Assembly (NCBI RefSeq): GCF_014648135.1
Contig: NZ_BMQN01000007.1
Coordinates: 1 to 64,000 of the forward strand
Direction: 5' to 3'
DNA length: 64,000 nucleotides
Source: Deinococcus sedimenti
Lineage (GTDB): Bacteria; Deinococcota; Deinococci; Deinococcales; Deinococcaceae
Positions 33,344 through 43,184 of the stretch are shown here, piece by piece. Under the pieces are notes generated by a model, which had not been told where the DNA came from, did not search any database, and saw only the letters and a list, made by a program, of their open reading frames with translations. Both the position numbers and the translations under genes were made by a program. The number at the start of each line of letters is the position of its first letter. The first letter of the stretch is position 1.

Positions 33344-34072
33344 ATGTTGCTTCACGCGCCGCACCTGAGGGCGCCGCACGCGTTCACGACGCGTCAGGGT
33401 GGCGTTTCGGGCGGCCCCTACACCGGCCTGAACCTCGACGACCGCGAGGATGACCCACAGGCCGTGCACGAGAACCGCGCGCGACTGACCGGGGCGCTGG
33501 GCTTCACGCCCGCGCAGGTGGCGCGCCTGACGCAGGTGCACGGGACCGAGGTGGTGACCGTGACCGGCGGCGGCCACTGGACCGGGGACGCACTGGTGAC
33601 CGGGGAGGCGGGCGTGCTGCTGGCGATCGGCACGGCCGACTGCTACCCGCTGCTGCTCGAGGACCCCGAGGCGGGGGTGCTGGGCGCCGCGCACGCCGGA
33701 TGGAAGGGCACGCTGGGCCGCATCGGCGCGCGGACCGTGCAGGCCATGACCGAGCTGGGCGCCCGTCCGGAGCGGATCCGCGCGGCGGTCGGGCCGGGCA
33801 TCTGCGCCGCCGCGTACCCGGTGGGCCAGGGCGTCGGGGACGCCTTCCGGGAGGCAGACCTGGGCGCGTTCGTGCAGCCCGGCCCGGACGGCCCGCACCT
33901 GGACCTGATGGGCGCGAACCGCGCCGTGCTGCTCGCGGCGGGCGTGCCCGAGCAGCAGGTGTGGGCCAGCGGACGCTGCTCCACGGAAACAGACTTCTAC
34001 TCGTTCCGGCGCGACGCGGGCGTCACGGGGCGCATGTGGGCCGTGATCGGCCGCCCCGGGGTCACGGCGTGA
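33344..34072 (+). CDS. pgeF: PgeF/YfiH-family polyphenol oxidase-like protein
   Basis: A 242-residue protein of the YfiH (LACC1/PgeF) family, whose members have purine-nucleoside phosphorylase and peptidoglycan-editing activity. Zinc ligands: the LTQVHGTEVV His, the ADCYPLLLED Cys and the AAHAGWKGTL His; the C-terminal RCSTETDFYSFRRD is also typical. GATACT (33332-33337) lies 6 nt before ATG 33344, which favours this start over one seven codons upstream. It overlaps the HAD gene by GTGA. Confidence 0.88.
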   Translation: MLLHAPHLRAPHAFTTRQGGVSGGPYTGLNLDDREDDPQAVHENRARLTGALGFTPAQVARLTQVHGTEVVTVTGGGHWTGDALVTGEAGVLLAIGTADCYPLLLEDPEAGVLGAAHAGWKGTLGRIGARTVQAMTELGARPERIRAAVGPGICAAAYPVGQGVGDAFREADLGAFVQPGPDGPHLDLMGANRAVLLAAGVPEQQVWASGRCSTETDFYSFRRDAGVTGRMWAVIGRPGVTA

Positions 34073-34575
34073 GCCTGCTGCGCCCGGCGGACGTGATCGA
34101 CCACGTCACGCACATCACCCCGGAATTCCTCGCGGACCGCGGCCTGCACGGGCTGCTGCTGGACCTCGACAACACCCTGGTCCCGTACGGCAGTTACGAC
34201 GGACAGGGCGTCGCGCAGACCCTGGCGTGGGTGCGGGACCTGAAACTGGCCGGGGTGGGCCTGTACCTCCTGAGCAACGCCACCGGGAAACGCGCCGCGT
34301 TCTGGCTGGAACGTCTGGAATTCCAGGGGGTCGGACTGGCCGGGAAACCCAACCCGCGCGCGTTCCGCCGCGCCCTGCGCGAACTGCACCTCCCGCCCCA
34401 GCAGGTGGGCATGGTGGGCGACCAACTGTTCACGGACATCCTGGGCGGCAACCTCAGCGGAATGCACACTATTCTGGTGCGACCCCTGGCCACGAACGCC
34501 CTACCTCATACGCGCGTCGCCCGTCGACTGGAACGCGCGGTCCTGAAACGCTACGGGCACGACTGGCAGTACTGA
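34069..34575 (+). CDS. YqeG-family HAD phosphatase
   Basis: A 168-residue HAD protein. LLLDLDNTLVPYG is motif I, LLSNATGKRA motif II, LAGKPNPRAFRRAL motif III, and VGMVGDQLFTDILGGNLSGM motif IV, all typical of YqeG/GEP4-like phosphatases (phosphatidylglycerophosphatase-type). It starts at a GTG overlapping the pgeF stop. The C-terminal basic tail is normal for the family. Confidence 0.88.
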   Translation: MSLLRPADVIDHVTHITPEFLADRGLHGLLLDLDNTLVPYGSYDGQGVAQTLAWVRDLKLAGVGLYLLSNATGKRAAFWLERLEFQGVGLAGKPNPRAFRRALRELHLPPQQVGMVGDQLFTDILGGNLSGMHTILVRPLATNALPHTRVARRLERAVLKRYGHDWQY

Positions 34576-34616
34576 TGACGCTCCCCATTTCCCTCACGCA
34601 AGGAGACTGACACGCA

Positions 34617-37295
34617 ATGGCTCTTTCTATCGGTGACCGGCGCCTGGGCGCCATTCTGCTCGAACAGGGGTACGTGAACGACACGGACCTGCAAAAAGCC
34701 CTGGTCCGCCACGCCGAGGTCGGCGGGCGCCTCGCGGAGATCCTGATCGACTCCGGTCTGGTCGGCGAGAAACGCATCGCGCGCGCCATCGAGGAAGCGC
34801 TCGGCATTCCGCTCGTGAACCTGCTGGTCGTGAACCCCGAACCGCCCGCCCTGCAGGCCGTGCGCGCCCAGACGGCGCTACAGCACCACGCGTTCCCCTT
34901 CGCGCTGGAAGGGCAGACGCTGCGCGTAGCCATCGTGGATCCACTCTCGAGCATGGCCATCGAGGCCCTCGAGGACGACAGCGGCCTGAACATCGAGGTG
35001 TACCAGGCGCTGCGCGACCAGATCATGTGGGCGATCGCCACGTTCTACCCGGAACTGAACCTGACGGCCGACCTGCCCGCCGAGGCGGAGGGCGGCCCGG
35101 CGGGCGGCATGCTGGGCCAGCGGCTGATCGCGCGCGGCCTGATCAGCGACGCGCAGCTGCAGGTGGCGCTCGACGCGCAGCAGCAGACCGGCGAGCCGCT
35201 GGGCGCGACCCTGATCGCGCAGCGGATCATCGGCGAGGACCAGCTGTACGAGGTACTGGCCGAGCAGACCGGCGCGGTGTACCTGCGCAACCCGCGCGAC
35301 TTCCAGCCCAGCGAGGACGTGCTGGGCAGCATGCTGCGCGCCGACGCGCTGCGCCTGACGGCAGTCCCGGTCGACGAAACCGATCACGGCGTGACGGTGG
35401 TCGCCAGTGACCCCCGCAAGCTGGAGGACATCGAGGCGCTGGTGGGCCGGCCCGTGCAGCTGGTGCTGGCCAAACCGCGCGACATCGAGACGCTGATCGA
35501 GCGCTTCTACCCGCAGCGCGGACGGCTGGGCGAGCAGATGGTGCAGCAGGGCACCCTGTCGCGCGAGCAGCTGCGCGAGGCGCTGCAGGTGCAGGCCCGC
35601 GAGGGCCGCGTCAAGCCGCTGGGCGAGGTGATCGTCGAACTGGGCTTCGCCGCGGCCGACGAGATCGACACCGCCCTGCAGAAGCAGAACGCCGGGGGCG
35701 GCCGCCTGGAGGACACGCTGGTGCAGTCCGGGAAGCTCAGCCCGGAGATGCTGGCCCGCTCGCTGGCCGCGCAGCTCGGCTACGAGTTCCTGGATCCCGT
35801 CCAGAACCCGCCCGACAATAAGGTCGCGCTGATGATTCCCGAATCCACCGCGCGCCGCTACGGCGTGGTGCCGGTGCGGCTCCAGGGCGAGTCGCTGGTC
35901 GTGGCGATGAAGGACCCGCGCAACGTGTTCGCGCTGGACGACCTGAAACTGATCACGGGCCGTGACGTGATTCCGGCCGTCATGTCCGAGAAGGACATCA
36001 CGCGCCTGATCGAGCGGTACTTCGGCAGTCAGGACATGGCGAACCTGAACCAGCAGCTCGCCAAGGAAAGCAAGGACCGCGAGACCGCCAACAAACGCCA
36101 GGACGCCGAGGACCTCTCGGCCGGACTGGACGACAACGCCGTGGTCCGCGTCGTGGACAACATCATCCGCGAGGCGGCGCTGCAGGAGGCCAGCGACATC
36201 CACATCGAGCCGACCGAGACGTCCCTGAAGATCCGCTACCGCATCGACGGGGTGCTGCGCGAGCAGAACGACCTGCCCAGGGGCAGCGCGCAGAGCATCT
36301 CGGCCCGTCTGAAGATCATGGGGCACCTGGACATCAGCGAGCGGCGCGTGCCGCAGGACGGCCGCATCCGCTTCAAGAAGGGCAGCATCGACCTCGACCT
36401 GCGACTCTCCACGCTGCCCACCGTGTACGGCGAGAAGGCCGTCATGCGTCTGCTGCAGAAGGCCAGCAACATCCCGGAAGTCGAGCAGCTGGGCTTTTCC
36501 GAGCACAACTATCAGCGGTACCTGGACACCATTCACAAACCCAACGGCATCTTCCTGGTGACCGGCCCCACGGGTTCAGGGAAATCCTTCACCTCCTTCT
36601 CGACCCTGAAGCGCATCGCGGTGCCGGAGAAGAACACCACGACCATCGAGGACCCGGTCGAGTACGAGATTCCGGGCATCGTGCAGTCGCAGGTGAACAA
36701 CGCGGCGGGCATGACCTTCGCCCGCGCGCTGCGCGCCTTCCTGCGCCAGGACCCGGACATCATCTTCGTGGGCGAGATCCGCGACACCGAGACCGCGAAG
36801 ATCGCCGTGGAAGCCGCCCTGACCGGCCACCTGGTGCTGGCGACGCTGCACACCAACGACGCGCCGGGCGCCATCGTGCGACTGGAGGAGATGGGCGTCG
36901 AGCACTTCAACATCGGCGCGGCCGTCGTGGGTGTGGTCGCGCAGCGCCTCGTGCGCAAGGTCTGCCCGGACTGCAAGGCCCCCACGAACGCCGACCCGGA
37001 CGTCCTGCGCCGCCTGGGCATCACCGAACGCGACCTGCGCGGCGCGCAGCTGATGCGTGGCGCGGGCTGCAACCGCTGCGGCGGGACCGGCTACAAAGGC
37101 CGCATGGGCATCCATGAACTGATGGTCATCGACGAGCCGCTGCGCGTCGCCATCGGGTCGGGAAAGAACGCCACCGAGATCAACGAGGTCGCCATGACCC
37201 AGAGCGGCATGAAAACCCTCCGGCAGGACGGGATCGAGAAGGCCCTCAAGGGCGTCACGACCCTGGAAGAGGTCCTGGCCGTCACCAGTAAGTAA
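34617..37295 (+). CDS. pilB: Type IV pilus assembly ATPase PilB (PilF-type, three N-terminal MshEN modules)
   Basis: An 892-residue secretion ATPase that powers pilus extension and, in Deinococcus-Thermus, DNA uptake. Three GspE/MshEN-like modules fill residues 1-500 (each with a motif like LGAILLEQGYV, LGQRLIARGLI, LGEQMVQQGTL). The ATPase part has Walker A GPTGSGKS, Asp box IFVGEIRDTETA, the His box TGHLVLATLHTND, and a tetracysteine zinc motif VCPDCKAP...CNRCGGTGY. Size and layout match Thermus PilF (about 890). AAGGAG lies upstream of the ATG. Followed by pilT. Confidence 0.95.
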   Translation: MALSIGDRRLGAILLEQGYVNDTDLQKALVRHAEVGGRLAEILIDSGLVGEKRIARAIEEALGIPLVNLLVVNPEPPALQAVRAQTALQHHAFPFALEGQTLRVAIVDPLSSMAIEALEDDSGLNIEVYQALRDQIMWAIATFYPELNLTADLPAEAEGGPAGGMLGQRLIARGLISDAQLQVALDAQQQTGEPLGATLIAQRIIGEDQLYEVLAEQTGAVYLRNPRDFQPSEDVLGSMLRADALRLTAVPVDETDHGVTVVASDPRKLEDIEALVGRPVQLVLAKPRDIETLIERFYPQRGRLGEQMVQQGTLSREQLREALQVQAREGRVKPLGEVIVELGFAAADEIDTALQKQNAGGGRLEDTLVQSGKLSPEMLARSLAAQLGYEFLDPVQNPPDNKVALMIPESTARRYGVVPVRLQGESLVVAMKDPRNVFALDDLKLITGRDVIPAVMSEKDITRLIERYFGSQDMANLNQQLAKESKDRETANKRQDAEDLSAGLDDNAVVRVVDNIIREAALQEASDIHIEPTETSLKIRYRIDGVLREQNDLPRGSAQSISARLKIMGHLDISERRVPQDGRIRFKKGSIDLDLRLSTLPTVYGEKAVMRLLQKASNIPEVEQLGFSEHNYQRYLDTIHKPNGIFLVTGPTGSGKSFTSFSTLKRIAVPEKNTTTIEDPVEYEIPGIVQSQVNNAAGMTFARALRAFLRQDPDIIFVGEIRDTETAKIAVEAALTGHLVLATLHTNDAPGAIVRLEEMGVEHFNIGAAVVGVVAQRLVRKVCPDCKAPTNADPDVLRRLGITERDLRGAQLMRGAGCNRCGGTGYKGRMGIHELMVIDEPLRVAIGSGKNATEINEVAMTQSGMKTLRQDGIEKALKGVTTLEEVLAVTSK

Positions 37296-37344
37296 CCCCG
37301 CCACCCCACCCTGAGCCTCCCATTCCACCCGCGAGGTAACCCGT

Positions 37345-38622
37345 ATGACCCAGCCTGCCGCCGACATCACCGATATCCTGCGTTTCGCCGCCGACAAGGG
37401 CGCATCCGACGTGATCATCACCGTCGGGCTGTCGCCGCAGTTCAAGCTGCAGGGCGTGTACGACTCGCAGGGGTTCGCGGAACTCGCCCCGACCGACACC
37501 CGCAAACTGATGTACTCCATGATGAACGAGAAGCAGCAGCGGACCTTCGAGGAACGCCGCGAACTGGACTTCTCGTTCGCGCTGGGCGAGAAGGCCCGTT
37601 TCCGCGTGAACGCGTTCATGCAGCGCGGCAACGTGGGCGGCGTGCTGCGACTGATCCCCACCAAGATCAAGAGCGCGCAGGAGATGGGCCTCCCCGCGAA
37701 CGTCATCGAGATCTCCAACGCGCCGCGCGGCCTGGTGCTCGTCACCGGTCCGACCGGCTCGGGGAAATCCACGACGCTCGCGGCGATGATCGACCACATC
37801 AACACCACCAAGAAACTGCACATCATGACGATCGAGGACCCGATCGAGTTCATGCACACGCACAAGCAGTCGATCATCAACCAGCGTGAGGTCGGCGCGG
37901 ACACCATGAGCTTCAACGACGCGCTGCGCGCCGTGCTGCGCCAGGCGCCCGACGTGATCCTCGTGGGCGAAATGCGCGACTACGAGACCATCAAGGCCGC
38001 CGTGACCGCCGCCGAGACCGGGCACCTCGTGATGGGCACCCTGCACACGAACTCCGCGCCGGAATCCATCGACCGTATCGTGGACGTGTTCCCCGAGGAG
38101 CAGCAGGAGCAGATCCGCGTGCAGCTCGCGAACAACCTCGTGGCGGTCATGACGCAGCAGCTGCTGCCCCGCCTGGACGGGCAGGGCCGCATCCTGGCGT
38201 ACGAACTGCTGATCGCGAACCCGGCCGTGCGCGCCCTGATCCGCGAAGGGAAGACCTTCCAGATCACCAGCGTCATGCAGACCGGCGCGCGCGAGGGCAT
38301 GGTCACCATGGACGCCTTCCTGGCGAACCTGTACCGCCGCCGCGTGATCTCCTTCGACGTGGGCGTCGAACGCGCCGTGGACAGCAAGGAATTCGCCCGA
38401 CTCGCCAACGACCCCAGCATCGCCACGGCAGGCGGCGCCGCCAGCATGCCCGCCGGGTACGGTCAGGCGCCCGTGCAGGGCTTCGGCGCGACCGTCACGC
38501 CCGCCCAGGGCGGCTACGCGTCCGGCCGCAACGACTTCGGCCGGGGCGGCGGCACCGGCGACGCCCGCACCACCAGCACCCCCGAGACGAACCCCGGCGG
38601 GAGCGGCTACGGCAGGCGGTAA
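37345..38622 (+). CDS. pilT: Type IV pilus retraction ATPase PilT
   Basis: A 425-residue hexameric ATPase that retracts pili. Walker A GPTGSGKST, Walker B/Asp box VILVGEMRDYETI, His box ETGHLVMGTLHTNSA and the C-terminal AIREGKT-like ALIREGKTFQI are present. It is longer than usual (about 345-360): the last 60 residues are a Gly/Ala-rich, low-complexity tail ending in GGSGYGRR. It lies 49 bp after pilB and is probably co-transcribed. Confidence 0.95.
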   Translation: MTQPAADITDILRFAADKGASDVIITVGLSPQFKLQGVYDSQGFAELAPTDTRKLMYSMMNEKQQRTFEERRELDFSFALGEKARFRVNAFMQRGNVGGVLRLIPTKIKSAQEMGLPANVIEISNAPRGLVLVTGPTGSGKSTTLAAMIDHINTTKKLHIMTIEDPIEFMHTHKQSIINQREVGADTMSFNDALRAVLRQAPDVILVGEMRDYETIKAAVTAAETGHLVMGTLHTNSAPESIDRIVDVFPEEQQEQIRVQLANNLVAVMTQQLLPRLDGQGRILAYELLIANPAVRALIREGKTFQITSVMQTGAREGMVTMDAFLANLYRRRVISFDVGVERAVDSKEFARLANDPSIATAGGAASMPAGYGQAPVQGFGATVTPAQGGYASGRNDFGRGGGTGDARTTSTPETNPGGSGYGRR

Positions 38623-38631
38623 GAGGCGTTG

Positions 38632-38692
38632 ATGGTCGAAAGTTGATGGTTGATGGAAGGGACAACCCCTCTATCAACCATCAACTATCGCC
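38632..38692. repeat. GTTGATGG-type inverted repeat between pilT and the nucleoside phosphorylase gene
   Basis: Arms AAGTTGATGGTTGATGGAAG and, in reverse, TAGTTGATGGTTGATAGAGG surround ACAACC. The stem is long enough to act as a bidirectional terminator between these convergent genes. The motif is shared with the inverted repeat in the paaD coding sequence. Confidence 0.6.
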
Positions 38693-39994
38693 TTAAAACA
38701 CGCGGTCGAGGATCAGCGGTTCCGGCGCGGGGGCCTGGGCGCTGATGGTCAGGCCCTCGGTGAGGAGGCGGGTGGCGGCGCCCAGGCCACGCGCGTCACG
38801 GTGGTAGATGCGCAGGACGGGTTCGCCCGCCTGGACGGCCTCGCCGGGTTTACGCAGGAGTTCCACGCCGACGCCGTGGTCGATGGCCTCGCCCTTACGT
38901 TCGCGGCCGCCGCCCAGCACGAGCACGGCGCGGCCGACGCTCAGGGCGTCGATGCCCGCCACGAACCCGGATTCGGGGGCGGTCACGTCGGCCCGGCCGG
39001 GCGCCACGTCGAACTTGCTGATGTCGTCTACGTAGGTGGCGTCACCGCCCTGCGAGGCGATGAACGCGCGGAATTTCGCCAGGGCGCTGCCGTCCTGCAG
39101 GGTGGCACGCGCGCGGGCCTCGGCAGCCGTTTCGTCCTCACCCTGGGCGGCCAGGGCCTCCACGGCCAGCGCCACGCACAGTTCGGTCAGGTCGGTGGGT
39201 CCCTCGCCGCGCAGGGTCGCCAGAGCCTCCAGCACCTCCAGGCTGTTCCCGGCCATGTGGCCCAGCGGGGTGTCCATGTCGGTCAGCACGGCGCGCACCT
39301 GCCGCCCGGCGCGGTTACCGATGTCCACCATCGCGCGGGCCAGGCCGCGCCCGGCGTCCAGGGTGCGCATGAACGCCCCGGCGCCCACCTTCACGTCCAG
39401 CACGACGGTGTGCGCGCCGGACGCGAGTTTCTTGCTCATGATGCTGCTGGCGATCAGCGGCAGGCAGTCCACGGTGGCGGTCACGTCCCGCAGCGCGTAC
39501 AGCTTCCCGTCCGCCGGGGCGAGGTCCTTGCTCTGGCCGACCAGGGCGAGGCCGATCTCGCGCGCCTGGGTCAGGAACTGTTCTTCCTCCAGTTCGCTGG
39601 TCCAGCCGGGGATACTCTCCAGTTTGTCGATGGTGCCGCCGGTGTGGGCCAGTCCGCGCCCGCTCATCTTGGCGACGGTCTGGCCCAGCGCGGCCAGCAT
39701 GGGCGTCAGGATCAGGCTGGTCTTGTCGCCCACGCCGCCCGTGGAGTGCTTGTCCACCGTGCGGGGCAGGTCACCGAGGTTCATCAGGTCGCCGCTCTCG
39801 GCCATGACCATGGTCAGGTCGGCGGTTTCCTGTTCGGCCATGCCGCGCAGGAACACGGCCATCAGCCACGCGCTCATCTGGTAGTCGGGCACGTCGCCGC
39901 GCGTGTACCCCAGCACCAGGGTCTCGAGTTCATCGCGGGTGTGCTCTTGGCCGTCGCGTTTCTTACGGATCAGGTCGGGAATGATCGCGGTCAT
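38693..39994 (-). CDS. deoA: Pyrimidine-nucleoside/thymidine phosphorylase
   Basis: A 433-residue enzyme splitting (deoxy)uridine and thymidine with phosphate. The signature [28 protein letters not shown] contains the phosphate-binding KHSTGG, followed by [22 protein letters not shown]. The family is active as a dimer. TAAACT (40000-40005, minus strand) lies 5 nt before the ATG: leaderless. It stands alone here. Confidence 0.95.
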   Translation of the reverse strand: MTAIIPDLIRKKRDGQEHTRDELETLVLGYTRGDVPDYQMSAWLMAVFLRGMAEQETADLTMVMAESGDLMNLGDLPRTVDKHSTGGVGDKTSLILTPMLAALGQTVAKMSGRGLAHTGGTIDKLESIPGWTSELEEEQFLTQAREIGLALVGQSKDLAPADGKLYALRDVTATVDCLPLIASSIMSKKLASGAHTVVLDVKVGAGAFMRTLDAGRGLARAMVDIGNRAGRQVRAVLTDMDTPLGHMAGNSLEVLEALATLRGEGPTDLTELCVALAVEALAAQGEDETAAEARARATLQDGSALAKFRAFIASQGGDATYVDDISKFDVAPGRADVTAPESGFVAGIDALSVGRAVLVLGGGRERKGEAIDHGVGVELLRKPGEAVQAGEPVLRIYHRDARGLGAATRLLTEGLTISAQAPAPEPLILDRVF

Positions 39995-40034
39995 AGGCCA
40001 GTTTACGTCCCGGGGACGGAAAATCGTCCCAGCC

Positions 40035-40484
40035 TCAGCGGTCGCCCGCCTCGCCGCTGGTCCAGCCGACCTTCGCGTGCGTGCCGTCGCAGTAGGGTTT
40101 GTTGCCGCTCTGCCCGCAGCGGCACAGCGCGGCCCGCACGTCCTTCCTCTCGCCGCCGGGCGTGTCGATCACGAGGTTTCCTTTGATCATCAGGGGGCCG
40201 TCGGGCGTGGGGGTGATGGTGGTGGTCTCGTCGGGCATCTCGGCCTCCTGTCCATCCAGGACGTAGTGCAGCGCCCCGGTGGGGCAGGTGCGGACGACCG
40301 CCGCGACCGCGTCGGCCCCGGCGTTGGCGGGCTGGATCCACGGGCGGGCCTTCGGGTCGAACACGTCGGGCAGCCCACGCACGCAGTTGGCGACGTGCAG
40401 GCAGCGCCGGGCGTCGTAGTAGACCGTGATGCCGGGCGCCGTGTACGCCTTCCCCTGCGCGAGGTCCTCGTTGGTGGGGGTCAT
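40035..40484 (-). CDS. CDGSH iron-sulfur protein with divergent 4Fe-4S domain
   Basis: A 149-residue protein with an N-terminal Fer4_19-type domain ([16 protein letters not shown] and CPTGAL) and a C-terminal CDGSH domain with [16 protein letters not shown], ligands C-x-C...C-x3-H. Likely a redox or cluster-transfer protein. The ATG overlaps the WYL regulator stop (ATGA), so its expression is tied to that regulator. Confidence 0.88.
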   Translation of the reverse strand: MTPTNEDLAQGKAYTAPGITVYYDARRCLHVANCVRGLPDVFDPKARPWIQPANAGADAVAAVVRTCPTGALHYVLDGQEAEMPDETTTITPTPDGPLMIKGNLVIDTPGGERKDVRAALCRCGQSGNKPYCDGTHAKVGWTSGEAGDR

Positions 40485-41470
40485 GCCCCAGTGTACGGGG
40501 CGCCGGGGAGGCTGGACGTGGCGGAGTCCGTGTGCGCGGCGCAGCGCTCAGCCAGCCGGGCGAACTCGGCGCGCAGTTCCGGGGGGCTGTCCACGCGGAA
40601 GTCGCAGTCCAGGCCCAGCAGGAACGCCGCGAAGCCGCTCAGGCCCTCGCGGGTGGTGGTCAGGCGCGTGCCGTGCGCGTCGGGGCGCACCTCCGTGCCC
40701 CAGGTGGACACCCGGCCGCGCAGGTCCTCCGGGGGGCAGTCGAGCCACACGCTGATGGCGTAGGTGGGTTTCGGGGCGCGCAGCGTGGAGCGCAGGTACG
40801 CGGCGGCGTCGAAGTCGGGTTCAGGGGTGAAGTGGCGGGCCTGCACGGTCAGGGCGCTCATGCGGTCCAGCCGGAACGACCGGCGCGCCGCGCGCAGGTG
40901 GCAGTGCGCGACGGCGTACCAGCGGCCCTCCAGGTGAACCACGCGGTGCACGTCCGCATCGCGGCGGGTCTCGGGAGCGTCGGGAGCGGCATACGTGAAG
41001 GTGACGGTGCAGGCGTCCCGCACGGCGCGCAGCAGCGCGGCCAGTAGCTGGGCGTCGGTCGGGGCGACCCAGGGGCCGGTGTCGAACTGCACGCTGCCCT
41101 CCAGCGCCAGCATGTCGGCGCGCAGGTCGTGCGGGAGGCTGCGCGACAGCTTCGCGCTGGCCGCCTCGGCGGCGGGGGCCAGGGCGTGCAGGCCCAGGTG
41201 CCGCAGGGTGCGCAGGCCCAGCGCGGCGGCCAACGCCTCCTCCGGCGTGAACATCAGCGGCGGCAGGCGGAACCCGGCTTTCAGGCGGTAGGCGCCGCCC
41301 ACGCCCCGGCGGCCCTCGACCGGAATCCCGAGGTCCTGCAGGCGGGCGACGTAGCGCTGCACGGTGCGGGGGCTGACCTCCAGGCGGCGGGCGAGGTCGG
41401 CCCCGCTGACTTCCTCGTGGGCCTGGAGGAGTTCCAGCACGGTCAGTACCCGCATGCTCGGGTCGTACAT
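40481..41470 (-). CDS. WYL-domain transcriptional regulator
   Basis: A 329-residue YafY-type regulator: N-terminal HTH_11 (VLELLQAHEEVSGADLARRLEVSPRTVQRYVARL), central WYL domain (HLEGRWYAVAHCHLRAARRSFRLDRM) and a C-terminal WCX extension. TACCCT (41477-41482, minus strand) lies 6 nt before the ATG: leaderless. It is divergent from the DinB gene cluster and co-directional with the CDGSH gene, either of which could be its target. Confidence 0.9.
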   Translation of the reverse strand: MYDPSMRVLTVLELLQAHEEVSGADLARRLEVSPRTVQRYVARLQDLGIPVEGRRGVGGAYRLKAGFRLPPLMFTPEEALAAALGLRTLRHLGLHALAPAAEAASAKLSRSLPHDLRADMLALEGSVQFDTGPWVAPTDAQLLAALLRAVRDACTVTFTYAAPDAPETRRDADVHRVVHLEGRWYAVAHCHLRAARRSFRLDRMSALTVQARHFTPEPDFDAAAYLRSTLRAPKPTYAISVWLDCPPEDLRGRVSTWGTEVRPDAHGTRLTTTREGLSGFAAFLLGLDCDFRVDSPPELRAEFARLAERCAAHTDSATSSLPGAPYTGA

Positions 41471-41556
41471 GCCTTCAGGGTAACTGGAATTGACGTCACA
41501 TCCTGACGGGAATCCGCGTTACGCTGGGGGCAGATTCAACCCCAGGAGGTTCCACC

Positions 41557-42048
41557 ATGACCGCACCCGCCGCGTCCGTCCCCGCCGTGTCTCCCGCCCT
41601 GTCCATTCCCGACTTCATCGCTCACTGGCAGGGGCACCGCGCCCTGACCCGCCGCGTCATCGAGGCCTTCCCCGACGATCAGCTGTTCACGTTCAGCCTG
41701 GGCGGCATGCGGCCCTTCGGCGCGCAGGCCACCGAGATCCACCTCGTGGACGCCATGACCGTCACCGCCATGCGCACCGGCGAGTGGCCCGAACCCGACT
41801 GGAGTGCCGGACCGACCGAGAAGACCAGCCTGCTGGCCGCCTGGGATCAGGTGAGCGCCGAACTGGAGCAGCACGGCCCGCACACCGACCCCGCCTTCTT
41901 CACGGGCATGCACGCGCTGCCGTGGGGCGAGATGCCCGGCTGGGTCGCCGCGATCTACGCCGTGGACAACGAAATCCACCACCGCGCCCAGGGGTACGTC
42001 TCCCTGCGCGCCCTGGGGATCGAACCACCCGCCTTCTACGAGCGCTGA
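41557..42048 (+). CDS. DinB-family protein (cluster member 1)
   Basis: A 163-residue four-helix DinB/YfiT-type putative metalloenzyme. Helix-2 metal His in TEIHLVDAMT and a C-terminal DNEIHHRAQGYVSL. In the usual HxxxHRGQ motif the first His is replaced by Asn here, so the metal site may be altered. Some family members are bacillithiol or mycothiol-dependent transferases; the role here is unknown. AGGAGG lies before the ATG. First of five neighbouring paralogues. Confidence 0.8.
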   Translation: MTAPAASVPAVSPALSIPDFIAHWQGHRALTRRVIEAFPDDQLFTFSLGGMRPFGAQATEIHLVDAMTVTAMRTGEWPEPDWSAGPTEKTSLLAAWDQVSAELEQHGPHTDPAFFTGMHALPWGEMPGWVAAIYAVDNEIHHRAQGYVSLRALGIEPPAFYER

Positions 42049-42051
42049 GCC

Positions 42052-42529
42052 GTGCCGCGCGCCCCCATCCCGTCGCTGCCCCCGGCGCAGCTGGCCGACC
42101 ACTGGCTGGGCCACCGCGCCCTGACCCGCCGCGTCCTGATGACCTTTCCGCCAGACGCGCTGTTCACCTACACGCCCGCGCCCCTTCGGGGAGATGCTGT
42201 GGGAGGTGGTCGGCCAGAGCAGCTACGTCCTGCGAGGCCTGCTGGACGGCGCGTGGGACGCCCCCAGCTGGGACGACCCGGGCCCGGACCCGGCGGCCCT
42301 CCTGGCCGCGCTGGACGAGGGCACCGCCCGCCTGCGCGAGCTGAGGGGACTGCCGGACACCCGGCTGGGCGAGACGCACACGCTGCCCTGGGGCGAGATG
42401 CTGCTGCTGAACGCCGCGCTGGGCTCGGTGGACAACGAGATTCACCACCGCGCGCAGGGCATGACGTACCTGCGCCTGCTGGGCCTCACCCCGCCGGACT
42501 TCTGGAACCGCACCCCCGGAGACGCATGA
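42052..42529 (+). pseudogene. DinB-family gene with a frameshift (cluster member 2)
   Basis: From a GTG three bases after member 1, the first 43 codons (QLADHWLGHRALTRRVLM, then FTYTPAP) match member 1. The rest of the domain (FGEMLWEVVGQSSYVLRGLL to DNEIHHRAQGMTYLRLLGL) continues in the +1 frame from about 42182. The break is in a run of four C's; relative to member 1 about three residues are also missing there. It is either a true frameshift (for example deletion between short GCGCCC repeats) or a sequencing error. Confidence 0.7.
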
Positions 42530-43095
42530 ACCCATCCACGCTGTACGACCACCTGACCCAGGCGCGGCGCGACCTGCTGAGCACGCTGCGCGCCGCGCCG
42601 GACGACATGCTGCGCCTCTCCCTGCTGCGCGGCGAGCGCTTCCACTCTATCCTCGACCTGCTGGTCCACACGGCCGAGGTCGAGGACGGCTGGATCCACG
42701 GGGACTTCCAGGGCCTCCCGATGGTGCAGGACCGCTTCCCGGACATCCAGGCGGGCGCCGCTGGACCCGACACGACCCTCAGTGTGGACGCCATCGCCGC
42801 GTACTGGCAGGCGGTCGAGACGGACACCCGCGCGTACCTCGGCCGCCTGACGGACGCTGACCTGGAACGCACCGTCACGCTGGACGACTGGCCCGAGGGT
42901 CACCGGCAGTTCACGCTGAGCGGACTGGTCTGGCACGTCCTGCTGCACGAGGTGCGGCACACGGCGCAGATCGCCACGCTGCTCCGCACCCAGGGCGTGA
43001 AACCGCCGCAGCTGGACCTGCTGTTCTATCTGCCCGCGCTGGAGACCGGACGGTCTGCCGCCGCCTTCGTGAACCCACCCCCGGAGGACGCATGA
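42526..43095 (+). CDS. DinB-family protein (cluster member 3)
   Basis: A 189-residue DinB_2-type protein. Helix-2 His in LDLLVHTAEVEDGWIHGD and the canonical C-terminal HEVRHTAQIATLL, so all three metal histidines are kept. It starts at an ATG overlapping the stop of member 2 (ATGA). Function unknown; a thiol-transferase or metal-binding role is possible by family. Confidence 0.82.
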   Translation: MNPSTLYDHLTQARRDLLSTLRAAPDDMLRLSLLRGERFHSILDLLVHTAEVEDGWIHGDFQGLPMVQDRFPDIQAGAAGPDTTLSVDAIAAYWQAVETDTRAYLGRLTDADLERTVTLDDWPEGHRQFTLSGLVWHVLLHEVRHTAQIATLLRTQGVKPPQLDLLFYLPALETGRSAAAFVNPPPEDA

Positions 43096-43184
43096 CCCCC
43101 GCCGCTTCCCCCACGCCCACGCCGCCCCCGGTCCGCCCCGTGCCACAGCGACCCACCAGGGGCATCCGCTGCCAGCTGCCCTGA
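43092..43184 (+). CDS. Possible 30-codon remnant frame at the repeat B junction
   Basis: An ATG overlapping the stop of DinB member 3 opens a short frame rich in Pro and Thr. It ends in a TGA whose last base is the first base of repeat B. It may be the start of a further gene cut off by repeat insertion, or may be meaningless. No family can be assigned. Confidence 0.2.
   Translation: MTPAASPTPTPPPVRPVPQRPTRGIRCQLP

Noticed and set aside
41491..41498. TGACGTCA palindrome between the WYL and DinB genes as a regulator site.
   Set aside because: Only 8 bp with no second copy nearby; too short to support a call.
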